From NCBI RefSeq assembly GCF_024398015.1, contig NZ_CP073747.1:1746501-1810500 (forward strand): a stretch of DNA of 64,000 bases, in the 5' to 3' direction. Source of the stretch: Kordiimonas sp. SCSIO 12610. Lineage in GTDB: Bacteria > Pseudomonadota > Alphaproteobacteria > Sphingomonadales > Kordiimonadaceae. The notes beneath the pieces were generated by a model that was not told the origin of the DNA, searched no databases, and was given only the letters and a program-made list of their open reading frames with translations. Shown here in pieces: positions 29,613-39,033 of this stretch; within the stretch, counting starts at the first letter, position 1, and the number at the start of each line of letters is the position of its first letter. Made by a program: the position numbers and the translations under genes.

Positions 29613-29963
29613 ATGAAATCTCGTAAGCGTTTTCGATATTATCGTTATAGAAAAGGCCAGCAGTTTGATTGGCATATGGATGGTGCCTTTATGCGGCCAA
29701 ATGGAGAGCGCAGCCTTTTTACCTTAATGTTCTATTTGAATGACGGCTTTGAAGGTGGTGATATCACGTTTTGTGATTGGGGTTCACCGTTGCTATTTGA
29801 CGATTTCGCTATTACGCCGCAGGCTGGCAAGGCGCTTTTATTTTTTCATCCGATAAGTCACAAAGGTGAACCAGTAATATCAGGTGAAAAGTTTGTACTT
29901 CGAACTGATGTTATGTATTCAGCGAAAGCTGGCAGTCAGGACCCTTGGCATAGAGCACGATGA
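29613..29963 (+). pseudogene. 2OG-Fe(II) oxygenase, N-terminally truncated
   Basis: The 116-residue frame is the C-terminal half of a prolyl-4-hydroxylase-like dioxygenase. It shows RFRYYRYRKGQQFDWHMDG (iron ligands His and Asp in HMDG), LMFYLNDGFEGGDITF, the distal His in FFHPISHKGEP and the 2-oxoglutarate Arg in VLRTDVMY. Relatives carry roughly 90-100 more residues before this, but only 80 bases separate it from the divergent padR gene, and no matching sequence is present. All catalytic residues remain, so a minimal active protein cannot be excluded. No good ribosome-binding site is seen; a deletion remnant is likeliest. Confidence 0.55.
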
Positions 29964-29983
29964 AATATACGCGGTAGCAGAGT

Positions 29984-30520
29984 TTAATCCTCTGCTACCC
30001 TCTTGTAGGTACCATCGAACCAATCATCCCAGGTTTCAGTTTCCTTGTTATATTGAAGGAAATGCTGGCGAACGGTTCCATCATCGTTTGGTGTCCAAAT
30101 GCCTTTTATCTGCGCGTCGGTTTTATTGCCATAGTATGAAATGGTGCCTACGAGTTCCATGGAGCCGTCTTTCATGCCGCCGACCATATCAATCGAATAT
30201 CCTCTGGCAACCCAGACCTGTCGCCATTTTTCTGTATTGGGGTTATAATAATTTATGCTTTGGCCTGTGGTCCCATTTGCACTTTGCCATTGCTCCAAAA
30301 GGGCACAACCATCCTCAATAACCGTAATAGTGTTTACGCCTGCGTTTTGCCCGGTTGATTTAACGGAGACATTCCATTTCCCAAGCCAAAAATCAAAGGC
30401 ACGGAAATTCTCATCGGCCTCGCATGGGTTTGGCGGTGGTGATTGTTGTGCATAGAGGGCTTGACTGCCTAAAAAGGCAGCGATCACCAACAATAGAATA
30501 GTAATGCCAAGCGGTTTCAT
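29984..30520 (-). CDS. Exported DUF1579-like protein
   Basis: The 178-residue protein has a signal peptide (cleavage near LYAQQS, about residue 25). The rest looks like a lipocalin-like beta barrel of the DUF1579 type: FRAFDFWLGKWNVSV, a central CALLEQWQSANG, YNPNTEKWRQVWV, and the closing WDDWFDGTYKRV. Relatives have no established activity. It is monocistronic, with its stop close to the truncated oxygenase and its start facing ssb. Confidence 0.72.
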   Translation of the reverse strand: MKPLGITILLLVIAAFLGSQALYAQQSPPPNPCEADENFRAFDFWLGKWNVSVKSTGQNAGVNTITVIEDGCALLEQWQSANGTTGQSINYYNPNTEKWRQVWVARGYSIDMVGGMKDGSMELVGTISYYGNKTDAQIKGIWTPNDDGTVRQHFLQYNKETETWDDWFDGTYKRVAED

Positions 30521-30688
30521 GATATCTCCCCATCAAAATACCTGTAATAGAACGTAGCCTGCAGGGTAAAATGCCCGCTTGAAAACTATTTGAGACTAAT
30601 GGTTTCACAGCCGCGATAAATGTGCTTTAAAGTCTCATAAAGTGACTCGTTAGGGTCAAAATCGAATAAAAGATCAAGGGAACTCAAC

Positions 30689-31213
30689 ATGGCTGGTAGT
30701 GTAAATAAGGTAATTTTGGTTGGAAATCTGGGGCGTGATCCAGAGGTTAGAACCATGCAGGACGGCTCTCCTGTCGTGAATCTGTCGATTGCCACCAGCG
30801 ATACATGGAAAGATCGAAATACTGGTGAGCGCCGTGAGCGCACAGAGTGGCACCGTGTTGTTATTTTCAATGAGGCGCTGGCTAAGGTCGCGCAAAATTA
30901 CCTGAAAAAAGGGTCAACTGTGTACTTGGAAGGCGCACTTCAAACCCGCAAATGGACTGATCAGTCAGGCATGGAAAAATACACAACAGAAATCGTTCTA
31001 CAGCGTTACCGCGGTGAATTAACGATGCTGGGTGGTCGCGGTGGCAATGACGGTGGCTATGGCGGTGATCAGGGCGGCTACGGCGGCGGTAATGATTTTG
31101 GTGGATCATCTGGCGGTAACCAGGGCGGCGGCTTTGGTGGTGGAAATCAAGGCGGTGGTCAGTCCGGCGGTTTCGGTGGTGGTAACGACCTTGATGATGA
31201 GATTCCATTTTAA
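30689..31213 (+). CDS. ssb: Single-stranded DNA-binding protein
   Basis: SSB coats single-stranded DNA in replication, recombination and repair. The 174-residue protein has an OB fold at about 1-110 ([52 protein letters not shown]). A Gly-rich low-complexity tail leads to the acidic tip DLDDEIPF, which docks RecO, exonucleases and PriA-type partners. Unlike many relatives it has no GAAC-N7-GAAC box in the 168-base upstream region. A terminator follows at 31289. Confidence 0.97.
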   Translation: MAGSVNKVILVGNLGRDPEVRTMQDGSPVVNLSIATSDTWKDRNTGERRERTEWHRVVIFNEALAKVAQNYLKKGSTVYLEGALQTRKWTDQSGMEKYTTEIVLQRYRGELTMLGGRGGNDGGYGGDQGGYGGGNDFGGSSGGNQGGGFGGGNQGGGQSGGFGGGNDLDDEIPF

Positions 31214-31288
31214 CTTGTAGCGACAATAGTAATGTTGCGGTTTAGCCAAGATAAACCAATTAAATAATTGTCATCAAACCTATATTGG

Positions 31289-31330
31289 TAGCCCACGCTT
31301 GATAGATAAAGTGTGGGCTATTTTTGTATT
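31289..31330 (+). terminator. Terminator of ssb
   Basis: TAGCCCACGCTT pairs with AAGTGTGGGCTA (one G-U) around an eight-base loop and is followed by TTTTTGTA and a further T-rich run. Confidence 0.8.
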
Positions 31331-31439
31331 TTTTTTCTTTGATGATGATGTGATCTATAATCATAAACAGAGGTAAGTTGTTGTATAGCTAAGTATTTTG
31401 CCTTGGGAATTGGTGATATAGGCTTTTTGGGAAACCACG

Positions 31440-31907
31440 ATGAAAAGATTGTTGATAATTTTTACGATAATTTGGTCCATACTACTTCCGGAAGCGAATA
31501 GCATACCTAGTAATACTGACAAATTTTTAGTTATTGCCAATCCTTTGGAGCTCAAATTTTTAATGCTTGAAGGTGACTTACCTGAAAATCAAAATAGTGA
31601 GGATTTATATGTTGGGGGCGTTTATTCAGCCAAATTCCATATTCAAGAGGTTCTTGATGGTGATTTTCCCCATAAAAGATTAACGGCTAAGATTATAGCT
31701 GTACATAAAGGATCGCTGAAGAAAGATAGAGAATATATTCTTCTAATTAATAAAAACGAACACGGAGAATATATAGTTGTAGATTGGCGAGATATTAAGA
31801 GGCTTGCTTGTTTATCTAAGGAAACGATTGTTAAAGAAGAAATAGAGGGTTTGTTTGACAACAGCGTTTCATATTTAGAGGACGATTGTTTAGTTTTGCC
31901 GCAGTGA
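31440..31907 (+). CDS. Orphan exported protein, AT-rich gene
   Basis: The 155-residue product begins with a clear signal peptide (KRLLIIFTIIWSILLPEANS). The mature part is strand-rich: VGGVYSAKFHIQEVLDGDF, LTAKIIAVHKG, YILLINKNEHGEYIVVDW. The pattern is reminiscent of OB/netrin-like secreted domains with paired Cys late in the chain (two Cys present), but I do not recognise a family. The gene lies in an AT-rich patch with many AAA/ATA/TTA codons, unlike its neighbours, which suggests acquisition from elsewhere. Confidence 0.55.
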   Translation: MKRLLIIFTIIWSILLPEANSIPSNTDKFLVIANPLELKFLMLEGDLPENQNSEDLYVGGVYSAKFHIQEVLDGDFPHKRLTAKIIAVHKGSLKKDREYILLINKNEHGEYIVVDWRDIKRLACLSKETIVKEEIEGLFDNSVSYLEDDCLVLPQ

Positions 31908-32149
31908 CTAGAGAATTTTGTGGGACTAAATACGCTAAGATGTTGGTAGCGACTTGATAGAAGGAACAGCATTCTAAGGATTGCATAAGTCTTTAAATGT
32001 AATTGTTTGATAGTTAAATAGCTGGCAATATTGGGTATTTCCATGTGGTTTGATGATAAAGTTAATGTGAATTAGTATTTTTATTTTGCGTGGTGAGTAT
32101 GTAGATTGTTTCATGTTTTGTTATGGGCAAATTTTAGTTCGAAAAACTC

Positions 32150-32536
32150 TTATTCTACAAAAACATAAAAATCACCACACTGACTAACCCCAACACGACG
32201 GCCGTTTACTTCCAGCGTTTTAATAGTTTCATCCCATTCGCTTCCCGGAAACACTCTGCCTTCTATTTGCATCTTCATTGGTCCGTATTTTTCGATTTGT
32301 TTGATAAGTTTCTTGGGGATAGATACATTTATGCATTTGCCATCTTCACCCAATAAGTGTCCCATACGAACATGATTGACTTGTGTTACATTCAAAACAC
32401 CATTGAGATAACAATAACTCGATGAACTGCATTCATCATAGCTCATAAAATTAGTGCTATCGTCTGCTTTCTTTATTTGGCAGTCTGTACAGCATATTAT
32501 TATCATAACGCGTTGTAAAAAAACTAAAAATCTCAA
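32150..32536 (-). CDS. Orphan Cys-rich exported or lipoprotein-like protein
   Basis: The 128-residue frame starts with a hydrophobic stretch (MRFLVFLQRVMIIICC). Several Cys follow (CTDCQ, ECSSSSYC, GKCINVS, SQCGDF), so disulfides or lipidation are possible. The second half (CINVSIPKKLIKQIEKYG ... LEVNGRRVGVSQCGDFYVFVE) looks like a small beta domain. The true start may be the internal ATG near residue 11. No family recognised. Like its neighbour at 31440 it is AT-rich, and nothing else links it to the flanking genes. The spacers 31908-32149 and 32537-32833 hold no further gene. Confidence 0.5.
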   Translation of the reverse strand: MRFLVFLQRVMIIICCTDCQIKKADDSTNFMSYDECSSSSYCYLNGVLNVTQVNHVRMGHLLGEDGKCINVSIPKKLIKQIEKYGPMKMQIEGRVFPGSEWDETIKTLEVNGRRVGVSQCGDFYVFVE

Positions 32537-32833
32537 GTGTGCTGCCTGTTCCTAGTTAATAATTTAAATCTAACTTTCAGTTAAATGATAACCATTCTCT
32601 AATTATTTTTGCTCGTGGGTAGTTTAAGTCATACTCTTATGCTGTTCAAGAAAAGCTAGGGTAATAAATGCCATTCAATACTTTGATACGGGTATCTACT
32701 TTAATTAATCGTAGACTTAATTTTTCATACTAAATTAAATTATCTAGTCACCTTTCTGAATTAAATAGGCTTGTATCATCCCAACAGATACCCAACTATA
32801 TTCAATAAGATAAAATGACAGGGAGTGTCTTAC

Positions 32834-33658
32834 GTGAAAATTGGTTTGGTTCTTGGGGGTGGTGCAGGGCTTGGATGGGCGCATATTGGCGCCTTCCGCG
32901 TGCTTGAGCATGCTGGAATTCATATCGATGTCGTCGCTGGTACCAGTATAGGCTCTATTGTTGGGGCGTCGATTGCCGCTGGCAAGCTTGATGATCTGGA
33001 AGAAATCGCGCGCGATATCACCATCAAGGAAATCCTGATGATGGGTGAGTTCAGTTTCAAGAAAGGCAGCATCCTTGGGGCCGGTAAAATCGAAAAGGAA
33101 ATGCGCCGTCATTTCGGTAACCACACCATCGAAAGCCTTGATATTCCGTTCGCAGCTATCGCGGCTGATGTATACACGGGTGAGCGCGTTGTTATGGATC
33201 AGGGTGATGTGGTGACCGCGATCCGCGCATCATCGGCGGTTCCCGGAGTTTTGCCTCCAGTTGACACCAACCGTATGATGTTAATTGATGGCGGGGTGGT
33301 TGACCCTGTGCCGGTAGAGGCTGCGCGTGAACTGGGTGCTGATTTCATCATTGCAGTTGACCTGCAAGCTGATTTTCAGGGTAGGGTGAAAAGTATGGGG
33401 TTTGACCCTCTACAGGAAAAACCACGGGCTGCCGCGATGAAAACGGCGCGTGCGGGCCTGTATTTAACACTAAGTACGCTCGGGCGCATACGAAGCGAAG
33501 CGGCGAAGGCTGATGTGATTATTGAACCTAAAATCGGTCATATCGAAGCGAGTGATTTCACAAAAGCAAATGAACTGATTGCGCTCGGCGCTCAGGCAAT
33601 GGACGAGGTCTTGCCTGAGATTGAGATTTTGCTCGAACAACGCTCTATAAAGTTATGA
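32834..33658 (+). CDS. Patatin-like phospholipase (RssA-type)
   Basis: The 274-residue alpha/beta hydrolase has the oxyanion loop LVLGGGAGLGWAHIG, the nucleophile elbow VAGTSIGSIVGA (G-T-S-I-G) and the catalytic Asp in LIDGGVVDPVPV, the Ser-Asp dyad of bacterial patatins. No signal peptide, so it is cytoplasmic or membrane-associated and probably acts on acyl lipids. I start at the GTG at 32834 because AGGGAG lies eight bases before it; a GTG at 32825 inside that motif would add three residues. Its stop is two bases from that of the converging acyl-CoA dehydrogenase gene. Confidence 0.88.
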   Translation: MKIGLVLGGGAGLGWAHIGAFRVLEHAGIHIDVVAGTSIGSIVGASIAAGKLDDLEEIARDITIKEILMMGEFSFKKGSILGAGKIEKEMRRHFGNHTIESLDIPFAAIAADVYTGERVVMDQGDVVTAIRASSAVPGVLPPVDTNRMMLIDGGVVDPVPVEAARELGADFIIAVDLQADFQGRVKSMGFDPLQEKPRAAAMKTARAGLYLTLSTLGRIRSEAAKADVIIEPKIGHIEASDFTKANELIALGAQAMDEVLPEIEILLEQRSIKL

Positions 33659-33660
33659 TA

Positions 33661-34794
33661 TCATTTTATAAGTTCGCGTTGGATGACGATGCGTTGGATG
33701 TCTGACGTACCTTCATAAATTTGGCAAACGCGGACATCACGGTATATCCGTTCCACAGGATATTCGCTTAAGTACCCGTAACCACCAAGGATTTGAATGG
33801 CGTCAGAGCAAATGCGTTCTGCTTCTTCGCTAGCGTAGGCTTTTGCCATGCATGCTTCCTTGAGGCAGGGGATACCTGCATCTTTCTTCGCCGCCGCGTC
33901 CAACACCATTAATTCAGCGGCATGAAGTTTGATCGCCATGTCTGAAAGGCGAAATCCAACTGCCTGATGATTGATGATTTCCTTGCCAAAGGTCTTGCGT
34001 TCCTTGGCGTAAGCAAGCGCGTATTCATACGCGGCCTTCGCCATACCAACCGCCTGTGCGGCAATCCCGATACGGCCTGTTTCCAAATTGGCGAGGGCGA
34101 TTTTATATCCACCCCCTTCTTCACCCAAAAGAAGGTCTGTCGAAATTTCCATGTCTTCAAAAACGATCTGACAGGTATCAGATGATTTCTGACCAAGTTT
34201 GTGTTCAACGCTTGCGACCTTATAACCCGGCGTGTCCGTCGGTACCAAAAACGCAGAGATACCGCGTTTGCCAGCGCTTGGGTCCGTAACCGCAAAAACA
34301 ATAGCCACGCCGCCAATTTTACCGGATGTAATGAACTGCTTAGTGCCGTTCAGTTTCCAGCCGCTGTTCGTGCGCTCCGCCTTGGTGGCTAACATAGAGG
34401 CGTCAGAACCCGCTTGCGGTTCTGTAAGGCAGAAAGCGCCAATCATTTCACCCTTGGCGAGCGGTTTTAGAAAGCGTTCTTTTTGTGCGTCTGTGCCATT
34501 CTGAAGAATAGCGGCGCAAACCGGCGCATTATTCACACTCATCAGGGTCGAAAGACCGCCATCACCTGCAGCAATTTCAATTAGCGCAAGTGCATAGGAA
34601 ACATAATCGGTTTCCGCGCCGTCCCATTCTTCTGGAACCGTCATGCCCATTAAGCCAAGTGCCCCCATTTCCTGTAGGAAGTCAGCAGGAATTTCCCCTG
34701 CTTTTTCCCATGAGGCGGCGTTTGGTTTGATTTGGCCTTCTGCGAAAGAGCGGGCCATATCCTGAACCATTCTTTGTTCTTCGCTTAACTGCAT
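33661..34794 (-). CDS. Acyl-CoA dehydrogenase
   Basis: The 377-residue flavoprotein fits the short/medium-chain acyl-CoA dehydrogenase family, which makes trans-2-enoyl-CoA and passes electrons to ETF. It has FCLTEPQAGSDAS (flavin site), KLNGTKQFITSG, the KLGQKSSDTCQIVFED region, and the catalytic Glu in CQIYEGTSDIQRIVIQREL. The next gene upstream, 37 bases away on the same strand, is a thiolase, so the pair likely works in fatty-acid or branched-chain degradation. Chain-length preference cannot be read from the sequence. Confidence 0.93.
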   Translation of the reverse strand: MQLSEEQRMVQDMARSFAEGQIKPNAASWEKAGEIPADFLQEMGALGLMGMTVPEEWDGAETDYVSYALALIEIAAGDGGLSTLMSVNNAPVCAAILQNGTDAQKERFLKPLAKGEMIGAFCLTEPQAGSDASMLATKAERTNSGWKLNGTKQFITSGKIGGVAIVFAVTDPSAGKRGISAFLVPTDTPGYKVASVEHKLGQKSSDTCQIVFEDMEISTDLLLGEEGGGYKIALANLETGRIGIAAQAVGMAKAAYEYALAYAKERKTFGKEIINHQAVGFRLSDMAIKLHAAELMVLDAAAKKDAGIPCLKEACMAKAYASEEAERICSDAIQILGGYGYLSEYPVERIYRDVRVCQIYEGTSDIQRIVIQRELIK

Positions 34795-34831
34795 AACGTG
34801 CTCCAGATTGATCTGTATGGTTGCGTGCTGA

Positions 34832-36013
34832 TTAATGAACTTCTAAGGCAAGCGCTGTTGCCTCGCCGCCGCCGATGCACAGGCTAGCGACACCGCGCTT
34901 TAGGCCGCGTTTTTTAAGGGCATTAATTAGCGTCACACAGATACGGGCACCAGACGCACCAATCGGGTGGCCAAGTGCACATGCACCGCCGTTTACATTG
35001 ACTTTGTCATGATCGAGGCCAAGTTCCTGCATGGCTGCCATTGGAACAACAGCGAAGGCTTCGTTAAGCTCAAATAGGTCAACATCATCCTTGGTCCAGC
35101 CAGCTTTGTCCAAAACCTTTTCAACGGCCTTCACGGGCGCAGTTGTGAACCACTCTGGCTCGTGTGCGTGATTTGAATGCGCTTTTACGGTTGCAAGTGG
35201 TGTCAGACCGCGTTTTTCGGCTTCTGAAGCGCGCATCATTACAACTGCAGCAGCACCATCCGAAATAGAGCTAGCATTTGCGGCAGTTACTGTGCCGTCT
35301 TTCTTAAAGGCAGGGCGAAGGCCAGGGATTTTATCAAGGCGTGCTTTGCCTGGTTGCTCATCGATCCTGATTTCAGTGTCGCCACGGCGTGATTTTACGG
35401 TTACTGGTACGACTTCACCTTCGAAATCACCATTTTCGATCGCGCGCTGCGCACGCTTCAGCGATTCAATCGCATATGCGTCCTGTGCTTCACGGGTAAA
35501 CTGATAATGTTCGGCACATTTCTCTGCAAATACACCCATTGGCTCGCCAGCGTAGGCGTCTGTAAGGCCATCAAGTGCCATATGGTCAAGGACCTGCATG
35601 CTACCGTATTTCGTGCCTGTACGGCTTGTTGGCATAATGTGCGGCGCGAGCGACATGCTTTCCATACCGCCGGCCACAATAACATCGCCAGACCCCGCAA
35701 CGAGCGCATCATGCGCTTGCATCATCGCCTTCATGCCAGAACCACACATTTTATTAATCGTAACGGCGCCTGTCGCATCTGGAATACCAGCTTTCTTGCT
35801 AGCCTGACGGGCAGGGGCCTGACTTTGGCCAGCAGGTAAGACACAGCCCATGATCGTTTCGTCGATGCTTTCGCCGTCAACACCAGCACTATCAAGCGCC
35901 CCTTTAATCGCTGTTGCACCCAAATCAGAAGCAACTGTTGTAGAGAGGTCACCCAAGAGGCCGCCCATTGGGGTGCGTGCCATACCGACGATAACAATAG
36001 GATCTTTAGACAT
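34832..36013 (-). CDS. Acetyl-CoA acetyltransferase (thiolase)
   Basis: The 393-residue thiolase carries all three catalytic signatures: [13 protein letters not shown] (acyl-carrying Cys), [17 protein letters not shown] (His) and [15 protein letters not shown] (second Cys). It either condenses two acetyl-CoA or cleaves acetoacetyl-CoA / 3-ketoacyl-CoA. The start at 36013 has a strong AAGGAG; the frame extends six codons upstream. It forms an operon with the acyl-CoA dehydrogenase. Confidence 0.93.
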   Translation of the reverse strand: MSKDPIVIVGMARTPMGGLLGDLSTTVASDLGATAIKGALDSAGVDGESIDETIMGCVLPAGQSQAPARQASKKAGIPDATGAVTINKMCGSGMKAMMQAHDALVAGSGDVIVAGGMESMSLAPHIMPTSRTGTKYGSMQVLDHMALDGLTDAYAGEPMGVFAEKCAEHYQFTREAQDAYAIESLKRAQRAIENGDFEGEVVPVTVKSRRGDTEIRIDEQPGKARLDKIPGLRPAFKKDGTVTAANASSISDGAAAVVMMRASEAEKRGLTPLATVKAHSNHAHEPEWFTTAPVKAVEKVLDKAGWTKDDVDLFELNEAFAVVPMAAMQELGLDHDKVNVNGGACALGHPIGASGARICVTLINALKKRGLKRGVASLCIGGGEATALALEVH

Positions 36014-36196
36014 GAACTGTCTCCTTTTCATAAAATATGATAGAATCTATCCAGTTTTGGCGACAATTTGGCAAAATTCCCAGAATAAGCAAGTGTTAAA
36101 TAGCCGCATATCGTTGACGATCATGTGTTGTCCCGCTTATACAGTCGGCAGATTATCTGATTGGCTGATCCTGAACTATTTTGCTGGAGTGAAAAA

Positions 36197-36397
36197 ATGA
36201 CAACTCGAATTGGTTTCTATTTGTTCGTTGGCTTGATACTTGGGGCAGTTATTGGAAACTGGTTACCCTATACAGCCAGTTTGGAAACGATAGCTGGCGG
36301 TATTATTGCAGTTATTATTGGTATCGTGATCGACCGTTTATCACCAGAAAATCGTGATGATATTGACGATAGAGGCGATACTGACAAAACAGAGTAA
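36197..36397 (+). CDS. Small two-helix membrane protein (66 aa)
   Basis: The 66-residue product has two hydrophobic helices (about 6-24 and 28-46) rich in Gly, with a short WLPYTASLE loop. A very acidic, charged tail (SPENRDDIDDRGDTDKTE) follows. GGAG lies six bases before the ATG. Function unknown; size and layout suit a membrane-complex accessory. It lies alone between the thiolase operon and the converging hydroxylase gene. Confidence 0.6.
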   Translation: MTTRIGFYLFVGLILGAVIGNWLPYTASLETIAGGIIAVIIGIVIDRLSPENRDDIDDRGDTDKTE

Positions 36398-36408
36398 AAG
36401 CTTTTCGA

Positions 36409-37329
36409 CTACTCAGCAGCAACCTGATCAGCTTTGCTCATTTCCAGCCGCTTCGCGCGTTCTTTGATCATTTCGCTTGTTAACCGACTGCCATCGGGGG
36501 TCCAGCCTGGAGGGGCAATCAGAAACATGATTTTGTTTTTGATACCTTTGGCTGCCCACATATCCTTAAAAATACCGACCCATTCATGTACGGCAACACG
36601 AAGCGGGTTAAAGGTGCCAAGGTCGGATACTAGACCATAGCGACAAGGCTCGGCTTTATCTTCGGGAACGAAACTCCCGAAAACTCTGTCCCACACCATC
36701 AGGACACCAGCATAATTCGCATCCAGATATTGTGGGTTGTTTGAATGATGAACGCGGTGATGGCTGGGGGTATTGAAAAGATATTCGAACCAGCGAGGGC
36801 ATTTATCAATGGCTTCTGTATGAATCCAGAATTGATAAATCAGGTTTAATCCAGCGACAAAGGCAACAATTAACGGATCGATCCCAAGGATGAAAATAGG
36901 TAGCTTAAACAATATCCCCGGTGTCAGGCTTCCTGTCCATGTCTGTCTGAGGGCTGTACTGAGGTTATAATGTTGGCTCGAATGATGGATCACATGCGCG
37001 GCCCACATCCAGCGCATCCTGTGCCCCATCCGGTGGATCCAGTAATAGGCGAGGTCATCAAGAACGAAGGCTACTACAAAAACCCACCACGCGTATCCCC
37101 AGTCAAAAAGTCTAAAACTATCCCAGACCCAATAAACGAAAGCGAAAGTAAATGTGGCACTAAGGGCGCCAGCTATCGTACTGCCCGTTCCCATTATCAA
37201 AGATGTAAGGGTATCTTTCGCTTCAAAGCGGGCTTTGCCAGTGCGCCAGCCGTATATCAATTCAATGAGCATTAGCACAATGAATAATGGCACTGCTAGT
37301 TCGGTTGGTTTTGGCAAATCAATTGGCAT
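36409..37329 (-). CDS. Sterol desaturase / fatty-acid hydroxylase superfamily protein
   Basis: The 306-residue membrane protein has about four helices and the three histidine clusters that hold the di-iron centre: HRMGH (HxxxH), HVIHHSSQH (HxxHH) and HRVHHSNN. Such enzymes hydroxylate or desaturate alkyl chains of lipids or carotenoid/hopanoid-like substrates; the substrate is unknown. The start codon overlaps the end of the upstream gene by 11 bases, so the two are translationally coupled. Confidence 0.88.
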   Translation of the reverse strand: MPIDLPKPTELAVPLFIVLMLIELIYGWRTGKARFEAKDTLTSLIMGTGSTIAGALSATFTFAFVYWVWDSFRLFDWGYAWWVFVVAFVLDDLAYYWIHRMGHRMRWMWAAHVIHHSSQHYNLSTALRQTWTGSLTPGILFKLPIFILGIDPLIVAFVAGLNLIYQFWIHTEAIDKCPRWFEYLFNTPSHHRVHHSNNPQYLDANYAGVLMVWDRVFGSFVPEDKAEPCRYGLVSDLGTFNPLRVAVHEWVGIFKDMWAAKGIKNKIMFLIAPPGWTPDGSRLTSEMIKERAKRLEMSKADQVAAE

Positions 37330-37759
37330 TTATCTTTACCTTTGATGCAGTTAGCTCTGACGCTTCTAAATAGTTTTTAAGGCCCGAGTGATCGTCTTCT
37401 GATAAATTAAGGTCCATATGTGGCATGGTGAAATCATTAAAGTCAAATCGGAATTTATGGTCTTCAATGCCAATTCCTAACACATCTTCGAGAGCGAAAA
37501 GTTTCGTAACGGATTTATCGCCCATGATTTCAACGACACCAAAACCATCCAGGTACGAGGCAGGCAAGATAATCGCTGATTTTTGATCTTTGCTCAAAAA
37601 AATGTCTTTCAATGCCGTTTCCGGGTAGCATCGAACAAAATTATCCTGAGCGCGTTTTGCATCAAGCTTTTCGTCTGTGGGGAATAGCCAACGCACCAAT
37701 ATATAAATAAAAAGCACTCCTAGAAGTGATTGCAGTAATTGCATCAGTGCTGGATCCAT
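37319..37759 (-). CDS. Unknown membrane-anchored protein coupled to the hydroxylase
   Basis: The 146-residue protein has one N-terminal membrane helix (about 7-24) and a soluble domain with a Cys-containing helix (FVRCYPETALKDIFLSKDQ) followed by strands (AIILPASYLDGFGVVEIMGDKSVTKLFALEDV). I do not recognise the family. The 11-base overlap with the sterol-desaturase-like gene suggests the two products act together. Confidence 0.65.
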   Translation of the reverse strand: MDPALMQLLQSLLGVLFIYILVRWLFPTDEKLDAKRAQDNFVRCYPETALKDIFLSKDQKSAIILPASYLDGFGVVEIMGDKSVTKLFALEDVLGIGIEDHKFRFDFNDFTMPHMDLNLSEDDHSGLKNYLEASELTASKVKINAN

Positions 37760-37886
37760 AGCGATTTTTATCTCTGAGTAAGAGTTAAAGTTTCAATATC
37801 AAATTCTTGATAAAAATATGTCATACTTTATCGTTAGAAGAAACCTATAAGACTTTGCAGCCAAATTTAACAATAGAGTATTGATC

Positions 37887-38882
37887 ATGTTCAAGAATAT
37901 ATGCGTTCTAATATTGATGGTTGTCTATAACGGGGACATAATGCCATTGAATGCACAGGATGATACACCCATTGTTATCGCGCATCGCGGCGCAAGCGGA
38001 TATTTGCCAGAGCATACGTTAGCGGCCTATCGTTTAGGAATGGAGCAGGGCGCCGATTATATTGAACCAGATTTAGTGTTGACTAAAGACGGTCATCTTG
38101 TTGCGCGTCACGATATTTATTTGTCAACAACAACAGACATCAAGGATCATCCTGAATTTGCAGATAGAAAGCGTAGCTTTAACGGCAAAGAGGATTGGTA
38201 TGTGTTTGATTTTACGCTGAAGGAACTAAAGACCTTATATGCAAAACAACCGTTTGCATCCCGTGATCAATCCCACAATCAAGCGCACCGCATCCCAACA
38301 TTTGATGAAATTCTGTCATTAGTTAACGACTATAATCAAGCCCATGATACAGTGATTGGCCTTTATCCAGAAATGAAACAACCTGAAGTGTTTATCAATG
38401 AAGGCCAAGATCCAACGGATAAACTACTTACCATTTTTGAGGCGATGGATGTTGCCGATATTCCATTTTACTTTCAGTGTTTTGACCCGAATTTCATCGT
38501 TCAGTTGCGACCAAAAACCAAGGCTCAACTCATCATGCTTATGTATGAGGTTAAAGACGAAGTGAATGGTGGTATGAAACAAAATATACCGTTTGCTCTG
38601 GTGCAAAACAGTATCGACGGTATCGGTATCAGTAAAGGTTTACTGGTGGATGATGAAGGGCGACCAACGCCAATTGTCAAAACAGCCCATAATCTGGGGT
38701 TGAAAGTCCATGTGTGGACTATTCGTGATGACATGATTCCAAAGGGGTTTGTGAATAGTGCGCAGGAAATGAAGGCGATCTTTAATATGGGCGTCGACGG
38801 GGTCTTCGCTGACTTCCCTGATACAGCGAGAGCGGTTGTAAATACATTTACTCTAGCGGAAAAGGTGACAGGACTTGAGTAA
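37887..38882 (+). CDS. glpQ: Periplasmic glycerophosphodiester phosphodiesterase
   Basis: GlpQ hydrolyses glycerophosphodiesters from phospholipid turnover to glycerol 3-phosphate and an alcohol. The 331-residue protein has a short signal peptide (to about ...MPLNAQD). The GDPD core follows: IVIAHRGASGYLPEHTLAAY with catalytic His/Arg, DYIEPDLVLTKDGHLVARHD (metal Glu/Asp and second His) and VHVWTIRDD. The long insert with PTFDEILSLV marks the periplasmic GlpQ type. The ATG at 37887 is preferred over a TTG two codons earlier. Confidence 0.9.
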   Translation: MFKNICVLILMVVYNGDIMPLNAQDDTPIVIAHRGASGYLPEHTLAAYRLGMEQGADYIEPDLVLTKDGHLVARHDIYLSTTTDIKDHPEFADRKRSFNGKEDWYVFDFTLKELKTLYAKQPFASRDQSHNQAHRIPTFDEILSLVNDYNQAHDTVIGLYPEMKQPEVFINEGQDPTDKLLTIFEAMDVADIPFYFQCFDPNFIVQLRPKTKAQLIMLMYEVKDEVNGGMKQNIPFALVQNSIDGIGISKGLLVDDEGRPTPIVKTAHNLGLKVHVWTIRDDMIPKGFVNSAQEMKAIFNMGVDGVFADFPDTARAVVNTFTLAEKVTGLE

Positions 38883-38969
38883 TTTTTTGAAAGGGTTTTT
38901 GACAGCGATTGCCTTTGTCATTGTTCTACGAATATCGGTGCAACTGCTGTTCATAGCTGTTGACCTATG

Positions 38970-38993
38970 AAAAAGGCGGCTTAAACGCCGCCA
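38970..38993 (-). terminator. Terminator of the DUF4389 gene
   Basis: On the minus strand GGCGGC and GCCGCC pair around GTTTAA, followed by five T. It lies 41 bases after the stop at 39034. Confidence 0.8.
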
Positions 38994-39033
38994 TGATCAG
39001 AATATAATTGAACGCAAAAGTATAAGTTCAATA

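Noticed and set aside
30521-30688. SOS box upstream of ssb
   Set aside because: No GAAC-N7-GAAC or GTTC-N7-GTTC occurs in the spacer.
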